Notes: generated by a model from the letters alone, not told the origin. A stretch of DNA of 64,000 bases from Megamerina dolium (GCA_963854835.1 OY978526.1:32397001-32461000), one strand, 5' to 3'; counted from the first letter of the stretch, positions 39,400-52,858 are shown. A program made the numbers and translations.

Positions 39400-41250
39400 T
39401 GTACTATATGATATATTGTATATAAATGCATAATCGTATAAATGTACTTGTAGTTGACCTTCATAACAATCCATATCAACGAGTTATCAATTGTTTACCA
39501 TCACTACATTAGATTTTAGATTAAATGACATCAAAATGTAACGTAAGCGAACCTTATAATTCAGAACTAAATACATACCGCTAAATGACTTCACTGGTCC
39601 CTCTTCAGTATATTTTTTTTCGCTTTCAATTAGTGAATTTATGATTACCTTTCGTTAGCCATTTCGATAGCGCTGAAACACCAGCAAATTACAAAAAGAA
39701 AATGAAATATATATATTCGTTTTTGCGACGACGAAAAACGAATTCAAACTCGAATTTGCTATTCGGGTAAGCGCTCAAATACAGAAATAATTTAATTTGT
39801 GCGTGATAAGTAGATCGAGCGAACGTAAGCAAAATATGTAAGACATGCAGTTATTCGATTAAAAATTTAAACTACCTCTTGTGAAATTTGAACCTCTCAA
39901 AAATCTACAAATTTATACGAAGAGAAGAACAGCAATAGAGTGATGGAACGAATGCTAGATGTTCTCGTAACATATTCGGTTTCTCAACGTCTGTTGTTCA
40001 CGACATGCCTGTACGGTAATTGTTACGTAATTGGTACTTCACACAGGAACTTTATGTTATCTAATTTACGGAAAATAGAGGCAACTTTTTCTTCTAATTT
40101 TTATCCTTCTTGTGGTTTCCCCGTGTAAATAATACGAATATACCGTTTGTAATAATTTAATAACCCAATTTCTTCAACATGGTTTCGGGGTACTTGAAAT
40201 ATTTGATCCATTGGGTGAACTAGATCAAGACTTTTTAGCAGATAGAAAAGAGCTAACGAACCTTAACTCAGACGATGTGTGCCAAATATGTTGGTGAGGA
40301 TGAGTGCATTAAGACCACTTTAAACAGGCTCTTCTTCAACGACCTAGTCGAATCCTCAAGAATTGACACAAGAGCTATAGCTTTTTTTAACCACCAATTT
40401 TTGGTGTTCAAAAATAAATAAATAATCGAGGTTAATAATCATTTTCTTCATTTTCTTTCCTCTTCCAATTACCATATTTTACTCTCTTTCAATCTTCGCT
40501 CCCAGGTGCCACAATGCGTCAAAGTTTTAGCCTAGATATGTCCCCCCTACAGAGGACAGCCAATAGAGAGTTTCGTTTTGAATCATGTCAAAGTTTTGAC
40601 CGTCCCAGTGCAAATGTGTTCGTCCCTCAGAAAGCAAGTTCTCGTCTGGTTTCTTCGCACAAAATATAGTCTAATGTATTGTAAATTTTTGCTGGTGATG
40701 AACCTTTAATTCTTCTTAGGAACTGTCTTATACTGTAGTATGGGTGCATTCACCCCACTCTTCTCTAATAATCATGGGTTCATAAATTTTCGTGTGATGG
40801 AATGGGTTAAGGAGAACTTGATCGTACACAGAAAATAATGATGCGGATCTGACGGTAGACGACCGGTTGAAGATCTGCAACAGCGCTACAAGCATATTCT
40901 ATATTAAAATTCTTAAGGTTAGTTTTTCAGTGCGAGTATAACTCTAGTTTCCGTTTAGACTAAGTTTAAACGCCCAATCTAACTGGGTTAAGCTAAGATC
41001 AACATACAAGTTGTTAAGCTGTCTGTTCTTGGATACCAGTACATATTTTCTTGTCGCGATTTATAATAAGTTTAAATTTAAACTCCGTTTACGTAAACTT
41101 AGTGGACTGCGAAACTGGCTCTTAGGGTCCTTTGTCAAAAAATATTTATTTTATTTTGTTTAGTTTCTTAGTTAAAGTTGGACATTTGATATGGATTTTT
41201 TTTATACAATATGAATTTCTAAAATGTTTAACAAAATACCAGCATATATA
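39400..41250. other. Non-coding stretch between aminopeptidase loci
   Basis: No gene recognised on either strand. Moderately GC-balanced sequence at 40490-40900 could be old repeat DNA, but no protein motif was readable. Confidence 0.45.
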
Positions 41251-41256
41251 TAAAAA

Positions 41257-41262
41257 TTTATT
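41257..41262 (-). terminator. Candidate polyadenylation signal of aminopeptidase 2
   Basis: AATAAA on the minus strand, about 90 nt past the stop codon of the gene at 41351. Confidence 0.55.
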
Positions 41263-41350
41263 GGTTCTTGTGGTGAAATTATATGTATTACGTTCTTATC
41301 GCGAATCGAAAATCTATAAACAGACATAATAAATGATTTTATTAGTCGGA

Positions 41351-44300
41351 TTATGATAAAATTTGCTCTTTCAACCATGCGTCAATATTATTTCGATTAT
41401 TTTGCAACCATACAATGTTGTTCTTAACATTTTCCAAGGCTCGTACACGTGCCGCTGCTCCAGCTCCACTATTTGGATATTTTTCGAAAAAGTTCATCAT
41501 TTCCTCGAGTTTAGTTTGCGTATCAAAACGACCGGTTATTGAAGGAATCAAGTTGCCAAGATAACGTTCATTCAGACCGAATCGTTCCACCAAATTATCC
41601 CAATTTTCACGCACATAATCCCAAACGATAGATTCTCCAACAGGATTTGCTGCAATATACTGCAGACAAGTAAAGTAATCTTGACCACGAACATACGTAT
41701 CGTTCCATGCTAAATCAACATATCTTAAAGAGGATCAAACTATTGTATGTTGAAATTCGAATATATATTTTAGAAAGCTTTCGTACCTGCTCAATACCCA
41801 AGAAATTTGCACCGCAGACAAACCATACATTAATTTCGATTTTTCGCTTGCATCACTTTCGGCGATAAACAAACTCCAAACATTCTCCCAAATTTGTTCG
41901 TCATTCAGATTTTGCATGCCATAATAATATACTGTTTCACGTATGTCTGGATGAGGACGTTTAGTCGGTTCTGCTAACCAGTCCTTAAAACGTGCAGCAG
42001 CATTAGTCAGACAATCGCTTACACCAAGTGAGCAAGCTGCATTTAAAATGGTAACACGCAACCGACTGTTGAAAAGAAAAACCATTGAGATGAGACTCTC
42101 GTAAAGTGTTCAGATTCTTAGACCTACTTTTTTAAATGATCAGTACCCACTTCCCAAGAAATGGAGTTATAAATCGGAGTAATTAGTGACTGAGCGTATT
42201 TCCGGTAATTTAAGAATGTATCCGTAAACATGAGCGAACGCTTTAATGAGGTTATGGTTGATGCAGCTACACTCCAAGGCACATAATCGACCTCTTTGGA
42301 TAAATATTTTGTCATTTCAAGTGCAATATCATAGGATAGTTGTGTAGAATCCGCTAATGCAAAAGCATCATTAAGTAGGCATGCTCGATCTCCAATTGAA
42401 AATTCCTAGATGAGTTGTGAGTGGGGTTATACATTTAGTACGCATTAATTCACACAAACAAGATTACGCATTTAGCTACTCAGCAAAAAAAATCTCTTGC
42501 ACGCTTCAGTATTTGACGTCATTACATTGATTGTTCAAAGAAAGCATTTGTCCGTATTTTTAATTTCAACAATCATGACTTCATTAAAATGGCGCACAAG
42601 TTCAATGAATAATCTAGTTTTTTCTTATGACTAATACATGTGTTAGATAACGCTTACATTTGGGTTGTTTAACAACTGATTTGCCAACACTTGCCACAAT
42701 TCTTTCGGATAATTGACACGATAATAGCCCACCTGATTATGATTGAATTTAATCCAGTCAACTGCTTTTGGCAAATTTATTACAACTGAAATTTGAAATT
42801 GATAAGAATTAAATCAATAAATACACTCGAATATTTATGTGTAGTATACACACTTTCTTTTTGATCATAAGTAAACCAAGTCAAGACCGCTTCCGATAAG
42901 CCATTATATGTGTAAGTAATTGGAATGGACCAGGTGTAGCTGTTCGAGAAATTGTAAAATAAATTAAATAAATCAGACATAGTGAGACGATGCCTTTAAA
43001 TAAGATCTTAAATACTTGAATGGTGATGTATAAATGCCATCATAGTCATTCGGATTGGAGAAGAATCGTTTCTGCGTTAATCGAAATTGTGTCTGCGACA
43101 ATTGTCGTACTTCTACCACAGGCAATCCCATTTGTTCGGTCCACGTACGCATAATGCCCTTTACGTCGATATCCAATCCCAATTTGTCAATCTCAGTCAA
43201 GAAATCATCGGTTACCGCATTTCGATATTTGAATGCATTCAAATAATTGGTAACCGCATGGCGGAAATTTTCTGCACCTAAAAAGCTCTCCAACATGCGA
43301 ATAATCGAGGATCCTTTTGAGTAGGTAATCGTATCAAAAATTTCAGTTATCTGATCAGGATTTGCTACAGTTTGTATTATGGGATGTGAACCAAGCGTGG
43401 CGTCCAAACTTAAGACGCCATGAAGAGTTGCAGTGATGAATTGATCTTGCTATTGTAAAAATATTAGCACATAAATATATATATATATATATAATATTTC
43501 TCAGTAGTAGAGAAAGTTGGAGTAGAGTGGAACACGGAACATCTTAGTCTTCATCGTTTACTATCGTTTATTCTATGTCATTTTCTACCTTATTATCAGC
43601 TTACAGTAGGTCATTAGAGTGCACAAGCCTAGAAATTCGATAAAGAGTACCATTTCTAACTAGTTTGTCCATTATAGGTTGGCGGGAACTGTGTGACACG
43701 ATATTTCGGACTTTAATTAAATTAATTGTGAATTTAAAAAAATTATCCAGCTTTTGGAATAAAAGCAACAAATTGTGCTGGCTAGCCACTTTGGCATCTA
43801 TTGCTCCACTATTGTACAACTTTCTCCAGTATACTTACCATTTTCCATTCCGGAAACATTGCCTCTACACCTTTGTTCTCTATATAGCTTGCAAAACCTT
43901 CATTTAACCACAAATCATTCCACCAAGCCATCGTAACTAAGTTTCCAAACCACATATGAGCAAATTCGTGAGCTATTACACTAGCGACACGTTGTCTATT
44001 AATGGTGGAACTAGTCGTGGGGTCATACAGCAAAGATGTTTCCCGATACGTTACCAAACCCCAATGCTCCATGGCACCAGACACAAAATCGGGTATGGCT
44101 GCCATATCTGTAAATACGTTTAATACAATACTGAATTGAATAGACTTGATTTAATGAAACAGCTTAAGCAGATCTTACCTAATTTTGGAAGAGGGTATTC
44201 AATTTGAAAATAATCGATGTAGTATTCAATTACAGTTTTGCCTACTTCCAATGCAAATGATACTTTTTCGATTTGTTGTGGTGTGGCAAAAACGCGCATC

Positions 44301-45404
44301 TCAAATGTTTTACCAATTCCATTTGTATCGATGTCAACTTTCTTATGATCGAAATCAGAGACAATGAAACACGCCAAGTAGGTACTCATTGGAACACTCT
44401 TATTGAAGAACACCTCTGTATATAAACCTTGGTTTTTACTAGTCTATAAAAACCCATGACAGTGGTGTTTACTTATTATCAAGATCAAATCAAGAAGTGC
44501 ACTTACCGCAATGTCCATATTTGATAGAGCATGATATCCACCATCTTTTGGGTGAACCAATGTAATCTCGAATGTTGCTTTCATAGCTGGCTCATCAAAA
44601 CATGGAAATGCTTGGCGCGCATATGTTGGCTCAAATTTTGAAGTCGCAATCCACCTTAAGAAAAAAAATAATAAATTCGCTAATACAACGATTTCTACTC
44701 CGTAAATACTTTACTTTCTCTTTTCATCTGGTTTCAAATATGATGAACTATATAATCCGACAATTTTGCCTGCCATCGTTCCCTCGTATAAGAGGCCTAA
44801 TTTGAAAACACGTCCTACATTAATTTTCTCATTCAATTCGATTACTAAAAATTCACGCAGCAGATCAATATAATGGTTTTTGACCAAAATCGTATCGCTG
44901 CCAGCATCAGTTAGATAAACATGATTTATTATCAAGTTATGAGAATGTAGAATAATTTCATCCGTTTCCGAAGTGACATTTATTCTGATCCACATTTGAC
45001 CCGAAAAATTGCCGGTTTCAATATCCGGATGTATGTACAAATCATAATGTATAGGATGAAGTGTATGCGGTAGTCGATAGTTGACCTAAAATGCATTAAA
45101 TCAAAACACCTACTTATTGGGGATTTGCCATAGAGTACGATTGCTTAACACTTACGGGTTCAATAGGCTGTGGTGTTGATGTTTCTGGCTCACCTTCCGT
45201 GCTGGTGCTAGAGGGCGTAGTCGGAGCGGGACTCGCAGTTGTTGTGGTTTTCAGAGATGCTTCCAGCATATCAAGTATTTCATGTGTTTCTCTGAGTTCA
45301 TCTTTTAAATTTGATTTTTGTACAGCCAAAATAACTGTAGCAATTGTAAATGAGGTCAATGCCAAGCCAAGGCATACCGAAATTATCTTTGCCGTGATAA
45401 TCAT
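41351..45404 (-). CDS. Aminopeptidase N-like M1 metallopeptidase (gene 2)
   Basis: Eleven exons join in frame: 45404-45156, 45085-44715, 44654-44507, 44443-44179, 44107-43839, 43449-43016, 42939-42854, 42785-42658, 42405-42128, 42065-41787, 41723-41351. They total 2880 nt (959 aa). The start is the ATG at 45404; the open frame reaches further upstream but only through non-ATG codons. Residues about 7-31 form a signal anchor, followed by a charged helix and a Thr/Ser/Pro-rich stalk that is probably O-glycosylated. Then come the M1 N-domain, GAMEH (355-359), HEFAH (391-395), E414 and Y477, and an ERAP1-C-like end. Several exons match gene 1 exactly in length (148, 86 and 279 nt; 128+278 equals gene 1's 406). 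Introns differ at PKLG|D (only here) and after WFGNL and DVK (only in gene 1). A tandem duplicate of gene 1; expected to be an extracellular membrane-bound aminopeptidase. Confidence 0.93.
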
Positions 45405-45661
45405 GATGTTAAAGCGTTTACGCCTCAACTAGAACTAACTCAAAATTGCTACTAACTAACTAATTCCGCTGTTAATTCTCGCGTTATCACATTATATTAC
45501 TAATCTAATCGAGCAAACACCAATAAAACCAATATTCTGATCGCCTATCTGATAAAGACAATTTTGTAGAGCTCTTGAATATGCTTGAAAATGTTTTGTG
45601 ATAAATACTGCCAATCTAATATAAATATTTAGGTACTACCTATTTGCTTTTTTACATATAA

Positions 45662-45681
45662 TTTTTTTTTTTTTTTTTTTA
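45662..45681. repeat. Poly-T run
   Basis: About 20 consecutive T between the start of aminopeptidase gene 2 and the 3-prime end of the Osiris-like gene. Confidence 0.8.
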
Positions 45682-45805
45682 CAACAGATTTACGACATAA
45701 TTGAAAAGCATTCGGAGAAATCAGTTATTTCAGACAATTTTCTTTTTATTATTATTTATTTATCATTATTGTATGGTATCTTTATTGTGTAAAAAGAAGC
45801 GTTTA

Positions 45806-46981
45806 TTAATTTATCCAAGCTGCTGGTTTTCCCTCTACGCGATAGCCATTGTATGCTGCCGAAGAAGCTGCAGCTGTTAATTCAGATCTTCGACTGGGTT
45901 CGCCAGCCCAATATGATGGTGACACTTCATAGGTTTGCATCGGTTTGTTACTATTTCTGAACGCTGAGATAACCAATAGAAATATAGCTAACTTGCCCAC
46001 AAGTATTGATTTCATTAGAAGCAATTTTAACTTTGTTACCAGAAATGGAACGATTGCTGATTGTATTAGAAATGGCAAAATGAAGAGTGGCAGCACTTTA
46101 GTAACCATATCGTACTTTTTTCCACGACCTGTAATAAAGAAAATCAGCGATCAGCATCATTTTTCATGCATTTTATTTTATCTAAAGTTTGTTTTACTAT
46201 TTTCTTTACCTTGTTCGCTATTGTCACCCAACCATTGTCCATTCATAATGTCTTTAAGATTGTTGCTGTTCAATTTCACACTAATAATATTATTCTCCGT
46301 GTCCAGACACATATTGACGCCAGGACCTATGTTGTAGGTTGATTTTGTTGAATCTTTGCGGATTTTGTGTGCTCTCTTTTTATTCAGTTTATTGGAAATT
46401 TTACGTTTTCTCAGTTTAATTTTTTTCGCATTTACTTTCGCCACATTACGATTTTCTCCTTCAGCAAGTGCATATGAATCGTTTAACATATTTTCACTAC
46501 TTTCGTCAAGTAAACGTCGTTGAGTATTATTTTCGACACCATCCACTTCCATTGTTAGATTCTCCAACTCTCTGACATCGGGCGTTAGGTTGTCAAAAAA
46601 TGATACCTTACCAATATGTTCCCGCAACTTTTTCCTGTAATCCGAAGCCGTTGTATTTCCAAGATAGGTGCTCTTGTAATTTTTATAGATGCCCAAGAAT
46701 ATATTTTTCAATGGCTTCTTCATTTGCTTTTCAAATACCTCTTGCTGTTCCACTGACTCATTTTCAAAATCTGCCGTTTTTCTCACATCATTTCTTAATT
46801 GTGATTGCAAGTCTTGTTCTAAAAACTCTTCATTATAACTTAAGGTTGTTGTTTCTTCATTATTGTTTTTCAATACATCTTTGTTATTCTGAATCTCACC
46901 ACTTCTGTGTTCAGTTGCATTTGTTCTACTTAGCCTGAGTGCAACGCAACACATTAGAAGCATCCATAGCGATGGATTCAT
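45806..46981 (-). CDS. Osiris-like secreted/membrane protein (A)
   Basis: Two exons, 46981-46210 and 46128-45806, joined in phase 1, encode 364 aa. Residues 1-22 look like a signal peptide (SLWMLLMCCVALRL). The middle is long, acidic to basic and low in hydrophobicity, with a lysine/arginine-rich block (KKIKLRKRKISNKLNKKR) and a single readable CLDTENN segment. After GRGKK (258-262) comes a hydrophobic region of about 45 residues (LPLFILPFLIQSAIVPFLV, then LLLMKSILVGKLAIFLLVIS). The C-terminus is YNGYRVEGKPAAWIN. The signal peptide, basic KK linker, long hydrophobic K-spaced segment and Tyr-rich tail match the Osiris (DUF1676) plan; the usual cysteine pair near the N-terminus is not evident. 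Osiris proteins are insect-specific and associated with cuticle-forming epithelia. Possible AATAAA signals lie just past the stop (about 45781). Confidence 0.75.
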
Positions 46982-48400
46982 TTTTAATACATTTCACAAC
47001 ACAACAACAACAGCAAAAACAAAAAGCAAACAATAATAATAATTAGTTTAAACTTTTTATGTGTATTTTCTAATAGTGCACGTACTATGAGTATAATCCT
47101 TGCCTAATATTTTTATTATGTGTATTTACTTCAGTGGCCAATGAAGAAATACACTATATTCGCAATCGCCATGGATTTTATTGATTCCATCTCATGTTGC
47201 AATGTTTAAAACTCGCATAGATTCTCTTTATCCAATTGACCTGTTTGGAAATACATGAATTGATAGAAAAGAGAATTGGCAAACATGTTTATGCTCTTAT
47301 TGTTGTTCTTGATATTCTAGAAATACTAGAAATGCATAAGTAGGCTCGTTCATTGTGCAGTTACGGTGCTTAAAATTAACAGAAAAGAAGCATATGCGTA
47401 TGTACCTATTTTGGACTATTCCTCATAGGATCTAGAGAACCAAAGGCTACTATTTTGTAGCAACGAAGTACAGTAAAACTTGAGTGTATTTCGAAATGTT
47501 TCTTTAATGGATTTTGAAGAATTTTTCTTATTACTAATTCCAACCTTAGTAATCGTCATTGACATAAATATTACTCGCGAAATGAAATAATTCTGAAAAA
47601 TATGAAATTCATTTGATCGGTTCCACTTAAATACATTAAATGTTTTCCGCTCTATTTTAGGCATTTCGTACGCATCTATTAAATTCCCCCTTCCATAGAA
47701 AATCCCAAGGAAGCATCGCCGCCGTTGACGCAATTCGTCGTCGTGCGCAAGAACTTGGCCTCCAAATGATGTGAATTCAGTAACGAGGCTTCAGACGGAA
47801 CTCACTTCTTGTTTTGTTTATTCGATTATTTTTTGTAATCTGTTGCATTTGTTGCATTTTATTCATTCATTTTATGGAATACATCCAGCGGTGCAACCAT
47901 ACCTTAACTGTTGACCATTCGCATGACAGATTTTTTTCTCTTCAGGCTGGTAAAGGTTTGAATGGGCTTGGAGTCTTAGATTATGGGATGCAGCATGATT
48001 CTTTATTCCTTAAAAAACTATGGGAATTCTGACGTCACGATAGATAGATGATTGTTCGTGGCATAGTACTGGCTGAGTGGCTTTTTGAACTAGTAAAATT
48101 GTTATATTTGGAGTAACAATAATCCGCAGGCAACTCATGAACTGTCGATGTACCCCGTCGATAGCGCCGTCTAGTGGGACTTGTAGGGCGTAAAAACGAA
48201 GTCGATCGAATTGCCGCCGTTAATGGCGAGCCATGATTACCAATTTTTTGTTCCCAAAAGTACGTGAGCATGGTCCGAAAGAACTTTTCGCAAGATAATG
48301 TCACGTGTTAACTTATCCTATTTATTGAAGGAAGTGTGCTGTGACATTACGATTTAATTTGGCGCTTCTAGACTATTTTTTATAGTGCTATTTGAAGTCA
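46982..48400. other. Upstream region of Osiris-like A, non-coding
   Basis: No gene recognised. Small frames near 47416-47733 and 48035-48304 (minus) lack known motifs and flanking splice signals. The base composition of 47640-48300 is less AT-rich than average, suggesting old transposon sequence. Confidence 0.4.
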
Positions 48401-48419
48401 TTGATATACGTGAACAAGA

Positions 48420-49000
48420 CAACAAGATTGCAATATTGGCACCAAGATCCGGCTTTATGTGTTCGAAAAGGTAATGGAAAGTTGATGCTCCAGAATGACG
48501 TACCTCAGACGATTCCGCTTCGGCTATTGCCCGAAATCATAGTGAAGGAGATTATTTGATGCATATGTTACATGTAGATGGCACCATGTTGGATGATAGA
48601 GTAAAAAGTATACGCTTATTTGCCAAATTTCATTCCGTCCGATACTATGATATTGGATAAAACGAATTAAACAAAATACCTTTCGGAATACTCACATTTT
48701 CAGGAGTCTCAATAAACTCAAAAAAGTTCCTTCAATGGTGTCGAAGGGTGATATTCCGTTAAATTGTAAGACTGAAGAGCTAGCGAGAATAGGTACTCAA
48801 ATACCTAATATTGAACAATGTCAGCTTGTTGATATCCCACTTACCACCTGTAAACTTCATATATCGCAAAGCCAATGAAAGGTGGCACGACGAAAAAACT
48901 TTCGTAACCACCAGCAATATCAGGAATATCTGGCTAAGAAAGCTGATCTTATTTTCGTCGGTATTGTTTGGCTAAGGAAGAGCAGGAGGAATCTACCTTC
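48420..49000 (+). pseudogene. Non-LTR retrotransposon remnant, RNase-H-like end
   Basis: Plus-strand translation near 48770-48820 contains CKTEELARIGTQIPN. It resembles the GN-KADELAR-G motif near the end of the RNase H domain of Jockey/I-type retrotransposons, followed by a degraded P-C-- region. Frame breaks on both sides prevent a longer match. Confidence 0.45.
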
Positions 49001-49079
49001 TACTTCCCTCTGACAGTAGTTCTCTGCACGATGTCTTGGGCAAGCTTCGTAAGAAAAGCGTAATCATAGTTGAGGTATG

Positions 49080-50640
49080 ATTTTATTATTTTTTTGTTTT
49101 CACTATTGGTGTGCATTTTTGGGCATATTTAGTGTTATTACATACAGGAAGTTCATATCGCATTAATGATTTTCAATTTCACTACTTACAGGTATGGTAT
49201 ATATACAATGCATATGTAATTGACGTAGAAGTCGAATTTGAAATAATTATGATTATATTTTACGAGACTATGGAGCGCATTTACCGCATGTACTGTCACA
49301 CAATAAACTAAACTTCAAATATAAAATTTGTACGTATCTGATCGACTTATTTCTTTTTATTTTACTGATCTGTAGACAGACTTGGGGAAAATGTTGAATG
49401 GAAGCAATACAAGTGTCCTGGTTCATACAACAAACATGATACAATAGTAAAGTGAATCTGAAGTAGGTTTATATGTTGCTTCAATTCTTAGTACTCTACA
49501 TATGTATGTATGTAATATGTACGTCTGTTGCACACGTTAATTCACATATACAATTTGCAATTATTAGTATGAAATACGTACATATCATAGTTATAAGTAG
49601 GTATGGTGAAGAAAGTTGTTATTCTTGCACTATTAAAGAATACGGCTTGTGCTTATATTGTATTCTCAAATTTATTGTGAAAGTATTTACATATGTACAT
49701 ACACATATGTACATATGTAATATATGTATGTGAATGTATATTCACGAAATTACTACAGTATGTATGAGTTTTTATAGTCACCTGGAATTCACACAATGTC
49801 AAACGAAAGCAAAATGAAATTTGTCGTGGAAAACATAGTAAGTTAGTAAGTACTTAGTACAAGTACCTACATTTTCAGCAGATGATTTTGAAATTGACCA
49901 AAAAAAAATTCAGCAAAAGAAAGCGAGCTTCGATTACATTTCCAAATTCAATACAATGCGTCCGCGGAAAGGCCACCACCGACGACATCGTTTACCAATT
50001 TCTCAGTCGTCGTGAAAGAATTCTTGCTTAATGTAATGTATGCGATTACATGACAGCATAAACACGTACGCAAGTATTAATTTATGATCGTGACGCATGT
50101 ACATTGAATTGATTAATTGTAAAGCGTGCACTCTCACACACGCTTGCATAGTGAAAATAATACTATTTCAGAGCATATACATTTATACGAACGTGTATAT
50201 TCGACTTTTCCAAAAAATACATGCATTTTTCAGAATATTATTTATTTTCTATGCGCACAAATTGTCTGCAAAAAAGTGTGATTTCTGGGGAGAACAACAT
50301 TGGAAAAGTAAAAATAAACGAGAAAAAGAATAACACCCGATTTCGGTTTCCAAATACGTTCGAAAATATACCTATGGTTTTAAAGGTAGCCGTGGATTTT
50401 ATCCGATTATGTCTTTCTTTCCATTCGTTGGTTAAAAAATAATCTTTCAGTAGCATTTTTCTTTTTAGCTGAAAAAAGCCATCTTTTTGGAGGTTAGAAA
50501 GAAAACGCATGCCAATAAGTATTTCTTCTTTTTCTTTTTTTTCTGCTTCTTTCTTTTCTACTGAAATACTGTTACACACATTTTATACTATAAAATTAAA
50601 AAGAATGAATGTTTTTGAATCAATTTCTTTTTCACATATT
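49080..50640. other. Non-coding stretch
   Basis: No gene recognised. It has many ACATATGTAC palindromic words (49680-49740) and AT-rich sequence. Confidence 0.45.
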
Positions 50641-50644
50641 TATT

Positions 50645-51060
50645 GATATACATTTTATACAAAAACGTAGTAATTATTCGAAATGTTCACCTTTAGCCTT
50701 CACGCATGCATTAAGTCGGAATGGCCAATCACCAATAGCCACACGCACCTCATCATTGGAAAATTGGCTACAGCACGAATCAAAGCTGTCTTAAGGGAAT
50801 CATTGTTGAGGTATCATTTGTGGTAAACCAAATCCTCTTAAAATGTCCACAATTTCTAATCCAGTGGGTTTAAAACAGGACTGCGAGATGTCCTGCTGGT
50901 AAATTGTTTTAGCTTAGATGAACCTTTTTGACTCATGGAATCAGTTCAGATGCTTCCTTAGATGACTGTGAATACACCCTACCGAGTAAAAATGTTTTCA
51001 TCGCCTAACAAGATTTTTTTGCGCAAGTTACCAGAGTGCCTCTCCAATTTTCCATTTTTT
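50645..51060 (-). pseudogene. Tc/mariner-superfamily transposase remnant
   Basis: On the minus strand pieces read SPVLNPLD*KLWTF*EDL, then SLKTALIRAVANFP, then DEVRVAIGDWPFRLNACVKAKGEHFE. This is the conserved end of a group of insect IS630-Tc1-mariner transposases (DLNPLDYKLW ... A---FP ... V--AI--WP-RL-ACV-A-GGHFE). Stops and frameshifts make it inactive. Confidence 0.6.
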
Positions 51061-51069
51061 TCATCTTCC

Positions 51070-52312
51070 GGGCTATAACTCAGTTTTATGCACTGGAGCG
51101 TTTTGAAAATATCACCTTCTTTCATTTCACACTTAAATAGTGATACGGTTCTCGAAACATAATATAGAATTCCCGGTGCATGCTAATATTTCATAAGCCT
51201 TGTGGTAATAACGGGATATGGTCAATTATTGTATTAAAATGCGTGTTTTCAATGCTGTAACAGTACTTATGTCATATATTAACGACAGGAGGATTCAACA
51301 CAGATGGTGGTTCTGATCACCAGGACATATAATTTTCCAAACCTGTCACATATTCCCTTGGATATTACTCTATTAACTCTTTGGGTGCAGAGTAATTTTT
51401 GGGAAATTTTAGTACAAAAGGATAGGAAATGCGAAATGAAAGTGCTGTAAAGATATGTAAATAAAAAAAATTAATTTAACTAATAAAAATAATGATTTAA
51501 TAAAAGAAGATAATGTATTCATATTTTTTGAGGAACAAACATTTCAATCAACTCAATTTAGAAATGGTAACATTTGCAAATGAAATTAAAATCATAGGCA
51601 CAAATTAAAAGTTTGACACAATTGACACAATCGACCACTACATTAATCCATTAGGAACACATCCAAAAATGCTGAATGAAAAATAGAATTTATTTGAAAA
51701 TCTGAAAATGTCATAAAATTTTTGAGCAGATTTAACGTATTTACATACCTTTAAAAATAAAAGCTTAAAAATAAATGTAAACATTTTCTTTTTTTCCCCC
51801 ATTTCATTTTATGTATGTAAATCCTTATTTGTCATGAAATACTTACGAATTTTTTGTCTAACACATGCTCGCATTGAACTTAACTTGACGACCATGTCAA
51901 TTAACCATAAAATAGTGCCATTCAATAATGCAATATGGACAATATGTATACACATACAATTGTACCTACATACACATACTTACATAGTTTCTTTTGCCGT
52001 AAAAGACTTTTCGCCTAACCCATTGTCAAATGTATAAGCACGCATTCAATTTGGATTGCCAGTATTCATATTTGTCTTTTTTTTTTTTGTTGTGAAATGA
52101 AATTCTTCGTTTTAAGTACGCCAGTGAATGATTAAAACCCACCGACACTGTCAGTCAAAAATCAATTGTTTGTAATCGCTCGACGATTGATCAAGGTCTG
52201 GTTGCACCTATCGCTAGGAATATTCAAAGCGTTTTTTAACAATTATTTTGTTACCACTGCAAGGATTGTTACGTGTACTCGTGAAGAAAAACAACTTTTT
52301 TTTTTAATCGAA
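51070..52312. other. Non-coding stretch upstream of Osiris-like B
   Basis: No gene recognised. The promoter of the 52313 start should lie in its last few hundred bases; I could not assign specific elements. Confidence 0.45.
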
Positions 52313-52858
52313 ATGATCAACAATAAGCAAATCGTATTGTTCGTGGTAGTAATGTGCATCCTACTTAATGGAGCAATTTGCGAAGACAACAACAGTGATT
52401 CTAATGTTGCCGGTTCGTTATACTCAATTCATATTGTAGATAAAACAAAAAAATGTTGCTTAAAGACTGCATTCGATAAATTATGTTATTCTATAATATA
52501 TTACAGAAGGGCGAACATTTAGTCATCACTTTTTGAAGCGTTTGAGCTTTGCGGTTGTACCGGGCGCATTCGTTGTCGGTGTCATCACCACCCTCCTAGC
52601 TGCACTAACTGTGGTATCGATGAAGGGCTTGGGTGTAGGGGTATGTATCTGTGCATATACATATACATAATTTGCCTTCACTAATTACTCACATGATTTT
52701 TCCAGATCATACTTCTGGTACTCGCCATTGGACAAATGCTTTCTCGAGCGTTGCCTCAAGTGCATGCAACAGCTGCGTATGCTGCTCCAGCACCAGTACC
52801 TGTCGTCTACTCGCATTCACATACTCAACAGCCAGTTTGGCTTGAAAAAGAATGGTAG
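52313..52858 (+). CDS. Small Osiris-like membrane protein (B)
   Basis: Proposed exons 52313-52412, 52507-52640 and 52706-52858 join in frame to 128 aa. Residues 1-23 form a signal peptide (IVLFVVVMCILLNGAICE). After a short linker and GRTFSHHFLKR, two adjacent hydrophobic segments follow (VVPGAFVVGVITTLLAALTVV and MKGLGVG-IILLVLAIG). The tail is Ala/Pro/Val-rich (AAYAAPAPVPVVYSH) and ends VWLEKEW. The KGLGVG-type hydrophobic block and aromatic tail resemble Osiris proteins, but the cysteine-containing DUF1676 domain is missing, so this is a minimal form. The second intron (GTATGT...CAG) is clear. The first donor (CCG|GTTCGT) is weak and was chosen because it alone restores frame. AATAAA occurs at 53042-53047. 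Confidence 0.72.

Noticed and set aside
46600..46938. 112-codon plus-strand frame
   Set aside because: Antisense of Osiris-like A exon 1; no recognisable family.
48035..48304. Arginine/serine-rich minus-strand frame
   Set aside because: No start context, splice partners or known motifs; region looks like decayed repeat DNA.
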